A stretch of DNA of 64,000 nucleotides from Lunularia cruciata (Eukaryota; Streptophyta; Marchantiopsida; Lunulariales; Lunulariaceae): assembly GCA_948567375.1 (NCBI GenBank), contig OX419759.1:21544744-21608743 (forward strand), read 5' to 3'. How positions within the stretch are numbered: position 1 is the first letter of the stretch; each line of letters begins with the position of its first letter. The translations under genes were made by a program, and so were the position numbers. Below, one piece after another: positions 13,551-24,532 of this stretch. The notes under the pieces are model-generated. The model worked only from the letters and a program-made list of their open reading frames with translations, searched no databases and had not been told where the DNA came from.

Positions 13551-15300
13551 GGATTTCCGAAATGATCTTTTTAACAACTAACTTAAAAGGATACCATGGA
13601 TATTATTAGTAGTTATTCACATCGTCTTCAATCCAAGTTTAGGTAGTAATTCTAATTTTAAATGCCCTATTGTAAAACTATATGGGCATACTTTAATTTA
13701 GTTAATCGAAAATATATTATGAAATTATGTATATATGAAAAATATGATAAAAATTTATGATAAAACTACCATATTCAGATTAAAATTCAGATTTGGTAAT
13801 ATTGGTAATAAAATTACCAATCATAAAAATAAATAACTTTGGGAATGAAAGCGACCACAGGATACATTATCGGAGATAGTTTAAATTATCTTCTTTAAAT
13901 ATCATCTTCGACCAGGAAATTGTAGTGAGATTTCAACTTAATCTGCAAAACAAAATCTGATTATATTGTCATTTCTATTTCATTAAAATGATCAGGTAAA
14001 CAGCCCAACTGATATAAAAAATCTTTATGGGACCCTTTTTCCATGGGTTTAGATTTAGTAAGGATGCAAGATATTCTACGCATGTCCTCTTAAATTGTTA
14101 GTTGGCCATCAGCTCATTACGCCAATTTTTCATCTCATTTTGAGAAAGGAACAGGAAAATTTTGATAAAAAACGAGATAAAGTAAACATTTTGTATTTCT
14201 TGATGATTACATTTAGTCAAGAATATGTCCATTCAGGTTCTTAATTATGCATATAAGTCAGATTCAATTGTTGATAGACATACAAACTTCATTCCATATT
14301 CCCTCAAACTTTATATGGCCTGTTCCTAGAGCGCTATAAATAAATAAATAAATAAGATTAGGCCAAATGATTTAAAAATGATCTCTTAGGGATTATTTCT
14401 ATGGTTTGATATTTCCATCTTCTTGGTATTCTATATATCTTTTACGAACATTGTTGTTTGTTTACGATATTCTACAAATTTATCTTATTAAAAGAAACAA
14501 ACTCTATATTCCTATACAGCAATTTTCATAGAAATATTTCGTCTAATACACATTTTCACTCGTAGGCAGATCGTTTGTAATTTTTCTCTTAAATTTTTCT
14601 TTTCCATATTTCTACTTTGTTCTTTTTCTCTCCCATCTCTCTTCGTAAACATCTCTCTCGTAAACATCATAGACAAAATCATTATTTTGGAGCATGATGT
14701 TTTGCTAGTTTTGGACCATGACGATTCAACCAGCAAAACCCTCATGCTCAACCAATTAACAGGATAAAAAGTAGATGAAATTCTTTAGTCCTCCCAAAAA
14801 GATAAAATAGGGGGTTTAAGAAATAGGTTTAACGGATGTCTACGGGATAAATAACAAACTTCGTAATAATTTATAGTGAACTTTGTAACAATACGAGATT
14901 ATAATAACTGAATGCTATGTAACTTCAGTTAAGAGATATATTTTGCAAATTGCATTCATTTATAAAGATCAAATCATATGTCACGGATGTTTAGGAATGC
15001 CGTTACTAAATAAATGATTGTCAAATAGAGTGACGTGTTTCCTCCAGAGGGTAGCCACGCGGTCAGTTGAGTCACGTATGATTGATGATTTGGTTTTTGT
15101 ATTCAAGATCCAAAATGGCACCCCCCAACAATTCAAATTTCTATACTCAAATTCACCACCCTTTGGAGCAAATATGCGAGTTTTTAGGCAACTAATGGCG
15201 GTTTTGTAGTTTCGCATTGGTGTGGGAAATGATCAGCACCGCCGTGCGGAAACCAAGAAATTGATTAGAGATCGACAATTCTAACGCTAGGAGTGCAACA
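9720..15300. other. AT-rich intergenic stretch without recognisable genes
   Basis: Only short frames occur on either strand and none resembles a known family. A TAAATAAA run lies near 14340 and a large microsatellite near 13454. No transposon ends were identified. Confidence 0.45.
13454..13548. repeat. Compound (AT)n-(CT)n microsatellite
   Basis: About 31 AT units run directly into about 16 TC units. Frames through it encode IYIY and ERER runs and are not genes. Confidence 0.95.
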
Positions 15301-15311
15301 AAATTTTTGCA

Positions 15312-16616
15312 ATGGGAGATCAAGTACCTTGTTTTAGTGTAGGAGACTCACTTATTGACATTGATCCGGGACCTATAGAGTCACCTTTGGATTCACAACC
15401 TCAACAACCATGAGGGAAATTTGGAGACTTGTTGAGGAAGGCTTCTTACGTGCTGGGGAAAACCAAGGAGGATGAACAATTTTGCATGGCAACACACCAT
15501 TATAGCCAAATACTAGATTATTTGGAGGACCTCAAGCATTTTGCAAAGATTCATGGGGGAAATTGCAAAAAGCACATTTAGAAATTGACATCATTTAGTT
15601 TCATGGCAACCTTTTTGATTAGGGAGGGTCAAGGATTTTCTACTTCTATGACAGGTGACAGACTTTACAAGAAATTGTTGCGGTACATGAAACATTGCAA
15701 AGAAACTTGGGAGCTTAAGAACAAGTCTACAGGAGAAGGTCTCACCGAGAAGGAATATGGCAAAGGGTAGAGAACTATAGAAGATAAATTGAATGGAATG
15801 TGCTCGCATTTTGCAAGAATGGAAGCCATGATTGGGACCAGAGCAAACATTAGTCCATCGGCAATGGTAAGTTTAGGAGATTGTAATCCTAATTTGAGCA
15901 AGATTTATGAGGCTGGCAAGGAGGAGGTCCACGAAGGTGCGCATGAGTGCTCCCAATTCTCATCTCCTCCAGAGGTGGTGCTCCTTGACTTGAGCCCTGA
16001 GTTGATCGCAAACACCCAAGGGGTGGAAAGTTTATTGAGTGGCATGGACAATGGAATCCTATCACCTGAGGATGAGTCTCTATTTGTTCCACCCATTGAG
16101 GACTTGCCTTTCATTTCACCACCGCCTTTAATTTATACAAGAGATAGATCTGATTGTGCTTTTGCCAACCAAGAAGTGGAATGTGACACAAAGAGGAGGA
16201 AAGGTGGAATATCTGCAAGTAAGGTACTCAAGTTGTCACCTAGTATATCATTGTCTCTTGATTTAGCAAAAATTACCATGTTGAAGGCAAATACTATAGA
16301 ATCCAAAGAGAGGTTATGACTAGTTGAATTAGAAGCCACCAACATGAGGAAAAGAGAGAAAAAAATGATGAGAATGGAAGCAAAGCATGTTAGATTAGAG
16401 ACAAAGAAGATGAAAATTGAAATTGAGAAGAAATTGAGAGCAGATTAAAGAAAAGCTAGGGCAGACAAACAAAAATTTAAGGAGAAGAGTTTAGAATCAA
16501 AGCGTACTCATGAAATCAAAATGAGTCTCATACAAGTAGGGAGAACTCCCAAGGAAATAAGTAACTATTTTGAAGTGATCACTCAGGTTCAATGTACATC
16601 ATACTCTATTGAGTAG
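15312..16616 (+). pseudogene. Decayed reading frame, unknown protein with C-terminal coiled coil
   Basis: From the ATG at 15312 one frame runs about 435 codons to a TAG near 16614, broken only by five internal stops and no frameshift. The stops lie near 15411 (TGA), 15579 (TAG), 15768 (TAG), 16317 (TGA) and 16446 (TAA). Each is one C-to-T step from CGA, CAG or CAA. The N-terminal half is a compact globular-looking region with LLRKASYVLGKTKEDEQFC and GDRLYKKLLRYMKHC. The centre is acidic and proline-rich. The last 110 residues are Lys/Glu-rich and look like a long coiled coil. I do not recognise the family. A plant trihelix-like or transposon accessory protein is possible, but this is inference. 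Confidence 0.45.
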
Positions 16617-16849
16617 CAAATAATATACCACCATGTAGCCTTTATTATGATTATAATAAAGATGAGTTATGGAAACTTGATAAATGCTTCTAGTATCCGC
16701 TTGATGATGCCACTCGTTACCACTCAATTCCTCTCATGTTTTTTATGCCGCTCATTACCACTCAATTCCTCTTATGTTTTTCCTTGGCCACACATAGTAA
16801 GTGCACGAGTTGGCACTCATAGCCGCCCATAAAGTCTTTCTTGCAGCTG

Positions 16850-17170
16850 CTAGTTGCACAGTAAGCCCAAGATGCCACGAGTTGGCGCTCATAGCCACCC
16901 ATAAAGTCTTTCCTGCTGCCGCTAGTTGCTACTCAATGCCAGACTTCCTTGAATAAAGGCCAGCTAGTGCTTGTCGGCGCTAGTAGGCACTCATCAAAGG
17001 TAGTAGGCGCTTGTAGGCGCTTGAAGACGCTCAGAGGGAAATTTGGTAGGCACTCGTGGCCACTAGGAGGTGCTCGTAGATGCTCAAAGGTAGTTGTAAA
17101 TTTGGTAGGAGCTCGTCGGCGCTTGTATGGACTCCTTGATGCAAGTCATGGCTCAAAGACGCTCGTAGAT
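16850..17170. repeat. Degenerate short repeat, 'GGCGCTCGTAG' type
   Basis: Loose repetition of units such as 'taggcgcttgtaggcgctt' and 'ggcactcgt', with no fixed period. It resembles the GC-rich repeat at 26460-27050 in its 'ggcgctcg' core. Confidence 0.5.
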
Positions 17171-17317
17171 TGTAATACTCCAAGGACAAGAGAAGAGAGA
17201 AAACACAAATTTCACACTCAAACATTTGATGCCCCAAGGGAGCACCTTCTCTTTATTATATAGACAAAGAGGATCTCCTCCAAGGAAGCTCCACCATAGG
17301 ATTAGGGACACAGATAG
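17171..17317 (+). mobile_element. LTR-like repeat copy
   Basis: Begins TGTAATACTC at 17171 and matches 1-149 in inverted orientation and 59093-59194 in direct orientation. It includes 'gagcaccttctctttattatatag'-type TATA-rich DNA that could be a promoter. The family's coding part is not in the window and the right edge is uncertain. Confidence 0.45.
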
Positions 17318-17610
17318 GTGACATGTCAGCAAGCTCCACCCTTGGATTACTTACTTGGATAGGTGACCTGTTTGGTCTAGGTCCTATCTGGTTGGTCAAA
17401 CAAGCTTTGACCGGAGGGAATCTTTTTGGGAATCTTCTTGTAGGAATCTCAGAATCACGTAAGGTACCGTTGGAAAGCTCTCAACAAGACAAAGCAAGGG
17501 GAGGGAAGGCCAGCCTCCCCTCTATTTGGGGGGGGGGGGAATCGGCACTTTTTCGAGGCCTAATTCATCCGTTTAGGCCTCCAAAATTGCCTTCAAAGAT
17601 ATCAGGCATA

Positions 17611-17905
17611 TTTCGGTTCCTACTCTATTAGTAGAAGTCCCCTTTTGGTGATACCTCTTTTTGATCTGTTTAGTCCATCATGTGTAATATCCTTCTAGAT
17701 GTTACCAAACCAATTCTCACCTTTAAATCATATGTCTAGCTATTGGTTCTAAGGTTCTCATGTCTATTTCGGTTTCTGCCCTATTAGTAGAAGTACTCTT
17801 TTGGTGATACTTCTATTTGATCTATTTTGACCATCATGTATAACATCATTCTAGAAGTTACCAAACCAAATTTCACATCTAGATCATATGGCTAACCCTT
17901 GGTAT
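17611..17905. repeat. Imperfect tandem duplication, 156-bp unit
   Basis: Unit 1 (17611-17766) and unit 2 (17767-17905) share 'ctattagtagaagt', 'cttttggtgatac', 'gttaccaaacca' and 'agatcatatg'-type blocks in the same order. No coding potential. Confidence 0.75.
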
Positions 17906-18174
17906 TACATAGATGCTCAATGGCGCACATTGGCGCTGAGGGATGCTGGTGATGGGTTTAGTGTAGTGACTCTTGATGTGAATGGTGCACATATTTGCAA
18001 GGTGATGATAAGTTTGATACACAAGGCACAATTGAGTATATAGCACATGAAAATACAAGAGTTAGACAAAAATATGAGAGTTCACAAGTGTAAACTCAAA
18101 CATAAATGTATACATGGGGAGAAATGAACATAATGTGTATATAAATGGAGAGCCAATAGAACCTAAACCTATGA

Positions 18175-18890
18175 CTATGGAGGCCAAGGAGGTGAAGAAG
18201 AAGAGGGAGATGCACCATGGTATCTAAGGGCTACTATTGCATCCTTAAGTCTACGACGGTATATATGATGTTGAATCCTAAATGGACTCAATGACCACCA
18301 TAGGAGCCACTCGCTCTCATCCAAGTCTCGATGCCTAATACCGCTAGAAAGAAGAGGATATGGGTTACAACTATAAGAACTCAATCTACTTGATGTCCAC
18401 TCTTCTTCTGCCCAACTAATAGTAGGCCTATCGTCATGGACAAATCTGTCCAAAGCACTCATCAAAGGGTCAAATGACCAAGTGTATGATGCTCTATGTA
18501 CCCTATAAGGACGGAAGTGGGTAGGGTGGATAGCACCATGTGGATGGTTCCTGTAATAAGAGAGTGCATAACTATCTATGATCAAAAGATCACGAAGAGG
18601 TAAACCTAATGAAGTCAGATGCTCATATGATCTAACTCTAAGTCCTTTGAACTCTGAATCTCGCTATATATCTCTAGAGCACAAACATGCCATGAGGCGA
18701 GACCCGATGTGAACTCCCTCAGGGAGTTCAGACCACTGCCATATGCTTCATAGCAACCACTCCACTCCATCCGGAGTAAGATCTATCCACAAGATAACCT
18801 CAAAGCGTAGCAAACAGAATTGGATGAAATGGCAAACACCAAGATGGGCCACCTACCCTACATGCCCGGACTGTGTGTGAGGGAACCAAC
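18175..18890 (-). pseudogene. 3' part of a split gene of unknown function
   Basis: Joining across the element A insertion, using one copy of its target duplication, gives an in-frame continuation from 24538. The joined frame reads HGWFPHTQSGHVG and meets a stop near 18850, then shows LGVCHFIQFCLLRFEVILWI. Further stops occur before the open 18175-18585 part, which has YRNHPHGAIHPTHFRPYRVH and other aromatic-rich residues. The frame ends at 18175. I do not recognise the family; it may be one of the plant transposon-associated protein families. Confidence 0.4.
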
Positions 18891-19313
18891 TGTAAAAGAC
18901 CGAAACCGAGGAGAGAAATAGGAGAATGGAAGCTCACATTGGGACACTTGAATGAGGGAAAACTCCGAATGCCTAGCATGAGCTTCGGCCTTGGTATTTA
19001 TAGGTAGCATACAAGTCCCTTGAAGCTTCTCAAGAAGCTTCCTTGAGCCGCTTTCTTGGAGTGCAAGCCAAGTTAACTAGGAAGCTTCTCAAGAAGCTTC
19101 CTTCTAGAAGCCGCCTACTTGGCGTGCAAGCTAAGCTAGTTAGAAGCTTCTAGAAGCTTCCTTCTAGAAGCTACCTGCTTAGGGCGCAAGTTAACTAGTT
19201 AGGAAGCTTCCCAAGAAGCTTCTTAGATGCTTCTAGAATATTCTAGGCTATTTTGTCTTATTATCTACTTCATAAGCTCGACTAACTTCATCGCTAAACT
19301 CCATATTGTTACA
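18891..19313 (-). mobile_element. Element A 3' LTR
   Basis: 423 bp, TGTAAC...TTTACA on the minus strand. It contains 'ggtatttatagg', a likely TATA region on the plus-strand sense of the sequence, and dense AAGCTT/TCTAGAAG palindromes. Positions 19143-19160 form four alternating GAA/TTC pentamers. It differs from the 5' LTR only near 19151 (A here, C there). Confidence 0.95.
19143..19160. promoter_or_regulatory. Heat-shock-element-like array in the element A LTR
   Basis: Four perfect alternating pentamers, GAAgcTTCtaGAAgcTTC, match the nGAAnnTTCn consensus bound by heat-shock factors. The same array, with one spacer base changed, is at 24362-24379 in the other LTR. Function is inferred from the consensus. 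Confidence 0.5.
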
Positions 19314-19315
19314 TA

Positions 19316-19326
19316 TTCCCCCGCCG
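19316..19326 (-). promoter_or_regulatory. Polypurine tract of element A
   Basis: Minus-strand GGCGGGGGAA lies two to three bases before the 3' LTR edge. This is where plus-strand DNA synthesis of a gypsy element is primed. The same tract is present in element D at 61435-61445. Confidence 0.7.
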
Positions 19327-22294
19327 CTAGTAGGTGACGTCCTCGTCGCCAGTGAAGCTTCAAATTCCTTGATAGCCATCTGTGCATTCTGGAGGTGAGA
19401 AAGAGGTTCCTATGTAGCATCATGAAGGGGATACCCTTTCCAAAGGACCTTGTACTCCGTATGTTGGTGACGGCCTCGTTGAATATGGCGACGCACAAGG
19501 ATACGATCAACTTCGTACTCCTCATGATCATTGATAGGGACAGGAAGAGGGGGAGGTTGGACTCGAGAGGAAAAGGAAGAAGGGTTAGGAACAAAGGGTT
19601 TCAACTTGGAAATATGAAAGACAGGATGGATACGCATGTGACAAGGTAAGGCAAGACGATAAGCAACAGGAGAGATAATGTGGGTGATATCAAAGGGTCC
19701 GTTCCAATTAGGAGCAAGTTTACAAACTTGGGTATCAAGTGGGAGAGGGAGGTTACTAGAGGATAGCATGACTTTATCACCAACTTCAAGGGTGAGATCA
19801 CGACGATGATGGTCTGCATATTGTTTTTGGCGATTCTGAGCAACAAGGAGGTGAGATTTGGCTTGTTGGAGAGATTGGGATATAGTGGTCAAGAATGTAG
19901 AAGTATGAGGAACCTGAGAGGGAGGGGGAGCAAGAAGAGAATCTGGAACAAGCGGATCTTGGCCAAAATTGAGAAAGAAGGGAGAAAATCCAGTGCTTGC
20001 CTGTTTGGAATTGTTGTAGGCAAATTCTGCAGCTGCAAGACATTCATCCCAGTTGGTATGGTGGACATTGACAAAGGCCCGCAACATATCCTCCAATGTA
20101 CGATTGGCGCGTTTGGTTTGTCCATCAGTTTGAGGATGATAGGCCGTGGACAAAGCAAGCTTGGTGCCGAGTATCTGGAAGAGTGCTTGCCAAAACTTCC
20201 CGGTAAATCGAGGATCACGGTCGGAGATGAGTACACGTGGCATCCCATGATGCTTGAAGACATTGTCGAAGTAGATTTACGCTAAGGTTGGAGCATCCAC
20301 GGTATCACAGGTTGGTGCCAAGTGGATTTGCTTACTAAGCTTATCCACAAACACCACAATTGCGGTGTGTCCTTGTTTTGTCTTTGGCAAGGATGTGATG
20401 AGATCCAAGCTCACATGCTCCCAACGAGCGGATGGAATGGCGAGTGGTTGAAGGAGTCCACTCGGCTTCTGGTTGCTGGCCTTGTTCCGTTGGCAACTCT
20501 CACATGATCGGACAAAGTCTTGAACATCTCGTGCATGTTGGGCCACCACCATTGGCGTTGGAGGGTGCCCAAGGTCTTGTCCACTCCCATGTGACCAGCT
20601 ATTGGTAAATCATGGGCTTCTTGAAGGCGCACAAGTTGAAGATCACCTTTGGTTGGAACATAGATCTGGTCTGCATGGAATAAAAGGCCTTCCTTGAAGG
20701 AGAAGGTGTTGTACTCCTTGTCGCGTGCTGTTAGACGACCGTGTACCATTTGGAAGAAGGGATCTTGCTGTAGGGCTAACCAAAACTCGTTATGAATCTT
20801 GGGATCAATTGACACCGTCGTAATTGCTGCCGCGATGAGAGGAAGAGACTTCAAATCAGGTCGTCGTGATAGAGCATCAGGGATGACATGGAACCGACCT
20901 GGTTTGTACTCAAGTTTGATGTCGAACAATTGGAGTTGCTCTTCCTATCGATGATGTCGACTCTTCATGTGCTCTAGGTGTAAGGTCTGCAACAATGGCT
21001 TGTGATCAGTTCGCATGATCACTTGTTTCCCCAAGAGATAATGCCTCCATACCTTGGTGGCATATACCATTGCAAGTTGTTCCCGATCTCGAGCAGAGTA
21101 ATTTATTTCAGCTGTATTTAGTCGGCGAGACACAAAGGCAATAGGATTTAGTCCATCTGGAAATCCTTGTTGCAACACAGCTCCAATTGCAAAGTTAGAA
21201 GCATCAAAATCAACCACACAAGGTAGTTGAGGATCATATGGTTGAAGAATGGGTCTTGAAGACACCATATGCTTTAACTTCTAGAATGCTTCTTCATGCT
21301 TGGTGGTCCATTGGAAGCTTGAGTTCTTTCCCAAGAGGTCAGTCAATGGTGCAGCCACGTGAGCATAATAGTGGATGAACCGTCGGTAAAAACTGGCCAA
21401 TCCGTTGAACGCTCATACTTCGGTAGCATCCTTTGGGGTAGGCCAATTAGTAATGGCCTTGATCTTCTCTTCTTCCATCTTGATCCCCTCTGATGAGATC
21501 TTATGACCCAAGAAGGTAACCTCCTTCTGCCAAAAAGCACACTTTGACTTCTTGCAGTAAAATTTCCAATGTCGTAGTCGTCTTAGGACTTCTTGTTCAT
21601 GATTCATGTGTTCTGCCTCTGTCCTACTATAGATTAAGATATCATCTAAGAACACTACCACAGACTGATCCAATAGCCCCTCCAACACCTGATGCATCTG
21701 ATCCATGAAGACTGCTGGAGCATTAGTGAGTCCAAAAGGTAGAACTCTCCACTCAAAATGTCCATACCTTGTACGAAAGGCAGTCTTTTTCACGTCCTGT
21801 CCTTCAATAGGAATTTGCCAATAGCCGCTACGAAGATCTAGCTTGGAAAAGTATTGTGCTCCACTTAATTGATCAAGCAAGTCATCGATCCGAGGCAAGG
21901 GATATGCATTCTTCACGGTTTGCTTATTGAGCCCACGGTAATCAATATAGAAACGAAGTCCTCCATCCTTCTTTGGAACAAATAGTACCGGTGCTCCCCA
22001 AGGAGAGGTACTATGTCATATGAAATCCTTCTCCAACAACTCTGTAAGTGTTGTTCGCAACTCTTCCAACTCCTTTGGTGAGAGCCGATAGATTGGTCTA
22101 CTCACTGGAGTACTCCCTAGCAATAACTCGATCTTGAAAGGCATACCTCGATCAGAGGGTAATCCCTTTGGCAGATCATCCGGAAACACATCTGCAAACT
22201 CTTGAACTATCTGATCAACCGTCGCTTGATGCGGCACTTGGCCCTCCTCAGATTGTTCTTGTGCAATCGGCTTGATCCACACCGCGAATACAGA

Positions 22295-22474
22295 CTTATC
22301 TTCCTCCAAAGCTTGCTCTATGGCTGCTTCATTAACAAACTTCCCTTCTAGGGACTCATCTCTCTTTCGAGCTTGCTCCATGGTTGCCTTCCTGGCAAAC
22401 TTCCCATCTTGGGACTCATCTCCCTTCCAGATTTGCTCTATGGCTACCTTCTCGACAAACTTCCCATCTTGGGA
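22295..22474 (-). repeat. Three tandem 60-bp units inside pol
   Basis: Encodes three 20-residue repeats that each begin S(Q/L)(D/E)GKF and continue with (A/T)xEQ and a basic or acidic tail. They sit in the linker between protease and reverse transcriptase. All three are in frame, so the expansion kept coding. Confidence 0.85.
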
Positions 22475-22938
22475 CTGACTATTCTTAGGTGTCTTACTCA
22501 GAGGTGCCAGACAGCCTAATCGGAAATTCCTACCTTGGTGTTGTACTTGAATTTGGTGTCGGGTCCAATCAAATTGAACCTTATGACATTCAAGCCAAGG
22601 TAGACCCAAAATGATATCATAGTGTAGAGGTGCCACTACAAACCTCATACACTCCAAATACTCCTTCCCAATCTTGAAGGTAACAGGATGCAAGGTGCGG
22701 AATGCAGAACCCTTTCTACCATCCGCCATCATCAAACTACTTCCAATCACTGGCTTGATAGGAATACCCAATTCCTTTGCTACTTGCATAGACATGCAAT
22801 TCTCTGAACTTCCAAAATCAACCAAAATTCTACAACCCCGATTAGATATCATACCTTGCAAGTGAAGCAAACTTGCATAGGTCGAGCCTTCAATCCCATT
22901 GGAACTAATCAAGCTCCCAGTAGGCGGCTCAAAATCTC

Positions 22939-23838
22939 CTACTGGGATTCCTCGTTTCCTTGATCATTCCGCTCTACAACCTCCACTTGGGCAACTTGTC
23001 GAGGTCGTCCATTCTTGAGTGGACATTCAGCAATGCGATGCCCCAACTGGCGACAATAAAAACAACCTCCATTTTGTCGTAATCTTTCTCTATCTGCTGT
23101 GCCAAGTGGTCTTCGTTGGATAGCATCAATCTCCATTGGTACCGGTTCTTCCACTCGTGGTACTGGTGGGTTTTGTGTAGGTCGAGGTCGAGACCAAGTT
23201 GTCGCAACTAAGGAATCAAAACGCTCAGCCAATTGCATGGCTTGTTCTACATTTTGTGGCTCTCGCATGGTCACCTCCAATCTAGTTCGTGACTTCAATC
23301 CTCGCACAAATTGATCCAGAACTTCACCTTCTTGGATATCTGGAATTTGCATGATGATATTCTGAAATTGTGTGATGTAGCTTCTCACTGAGCCAATCTG
23401 CCTCAACTCCGCCAATTTATCTCGTGCAGCTCGGGTGGCATTTATAGTCTGAAATCGACCAAGTATTGCATCCTTGAATTCTGCCCATGTAAAAATTGGT
23501 GTAACAATTTGTCGTTCAGCTCTTTCTACTCGGAATTGCCACCAAAGTTTTACCACTCCATCCAATTGGCTAGAAGCCAAGAGAATTTGTTTCCGTTTGT
23601 CTTGAAGATTGGTGGCTTCAAAGTAATGTTCACAGTCAAACACAAAATTCTCCACTGTGCCTGGAAGATTCTTGCCTTCAAACACCTTGGGTTTCGGAAA
23701 TCGAATGTGATCTTCTCCATCTCGAACTGGCGCTTTGTCTATTTGTTCTCGTCGTTGCTGGTCTCGTTCATCCAACAATCAAGTAAGATGCTCGATTTGT
23801 TGTTTCATTGCAAGGATAACATCCGGTATTGCCGCCAT
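22939..23838 (-). pseudogene. Element A gag with CCHC zinc knuckle
   Basis: Starts at the ATG of 23838 (MAAIPDVILAMKQQ). One TGA at 23779-23781 breaks it, then 279 codons are open to 22939. The retrotransposon gag core (FEGKNLPGTVENFVFDCEHY, then KLWWQFRVE and LGRFQ) is followed by a CCHC knuckle, CFYCRQLGHRIAEC, that binds the element RNA. Pol opens in another frame overlapping the gag end (GIPVGDFEPPTG), so the parent element probably used ribosomal frameshifting. Confidence 0.9.
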
Positions 23839-24097
23839 CGCTACTACTCTATTCCACTACATGCAATTTATCTAGTTGATTAACACGTAGATACAACACG
23901 TCCACCGTTCTCCATAAGTTACAACTAGAAGTATCAAGGGTTCCTCTGACACGGTGATCATATGTAGAAAATCCTGCCCAAAGCGTGAGGTGATGAATTG
24001 TGTGAAACGATGCTTTGGTAATATCTGGACATGAAAGTCCCAATGGTTTGGCGGAAGTGGATTTGGTGGTCCATAAATTCCATCCATCCCATTCCTG

Positions 24098-24109
24098 CTC
24101 TGATACCAA
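24098..24109 (-). promoter_or_regulatory. Primer binding site of element A
   Basis: Minus-strand TGGTATCAGAGC directly follows the 5' LTR. It is complementary to the 3' end of plant initiator tRNA-Met, the usual primer for plant gypsy and copia elements. Confidence 0.9.
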
Positions 24110-24532
24110 TGTAAAAGACCGAAACCGAGGAGAGAAATAGGAGAATGGAAGCTCACATTGGGACACTTGAATGAGGGAAAACTCCGAATGCCTAGCATGA
24201 GCTTCGGCCTTGGTATTTATAGGTAGCATACAAGTCCCTTGAAGCTTCTCAAGAAGCTTCCTTGAGCCGCTTTCTTGGAGTGCAAGCCAAGTTAACTAGG
24301 AAGCTTCTCAAGAAGCTTCCTTCTAGAAGCCGCCTACTTGGCGTGCAAGCTAAGCTAGTTAGAAGCTTCTCGAAGCTTCCTTCTAGAAGCTACCTGCTTA
24401 GGGCGCAAGTTAACTAGTTAGGAAGCTTCCCAAGAAGCTTCTTAGATGCTTCTAGAATATTCTAGGCTATTTTGTCTTATTATCTACTTCATAAGCTCGA
24501 CTAACTTCATCGCTAAACTCCATATTGTTACA
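24110..24532 (-). mobile_element. Element A 5' LTR
   Basis: 423 bp with TG...CA edges, essentially identical to 18891-19313. It is followed on the plus strand by the target duplication CCAAC. The heat-shock-like array is at 24362-24379. Confidence 0.95.

Larger units (their letters stand above)
19248..22950 (-). pseudogene. Element A pol: protease, RT, RNase H, integrase, chromodomain
   Basis: Domains in order: protease (VDFGSSEN near 22815, where DSG or DTG is expected), three 20-residue repeats (22295-22474), reverse transcriptase (FLDD near 21650), RNase H, integrase and a chromodomain ending in WKGYPLHDAT. Stops lie at 22016 (TGA), 21413 (TGA), 21281 (TAG), 20945 (TAG), 20277 (TAA) and 19410 (TAG). 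A one-base deletion near 20533 shifts the frame. Element D keeps sense codons at the five sites from 21413 downward (Arg, Gln, Trp, Gln, Trp). The integrase glutamate after the DGQT motif is Lys (20112-20114) but Glu in element D. The final 20 or so residues lie inside the LTR. Confidence 0.92.
18891..24532 (-). mobile_element. Element A: complete Ty3/gypsy chromovirus
   Basis: A 5642-bp element flanked by the 5-bp target duplication CCAAC (18886-18890 and 24533-24537). It has two 423-bp LTRs that differ at one position by eye, a primer site for initiator tRNA-Met, a polypurine tract, gag, and pol in the order protease, reverse transcriptase, RNase H, integrase, chromodomain. That order and the terminal chromodomain define a chromovirus. 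Despite the young LTRs, pol and gag carry seven stops and one frameshift. It lies inside the unknown gene at 18175-26406. Confidence 0.95.

Noticed and set aside
13395-13577. Frame with ERER and IYIY runs as a protein
   Set aside because: It is a translation of the (AT)n-(CT)n microsatellite.
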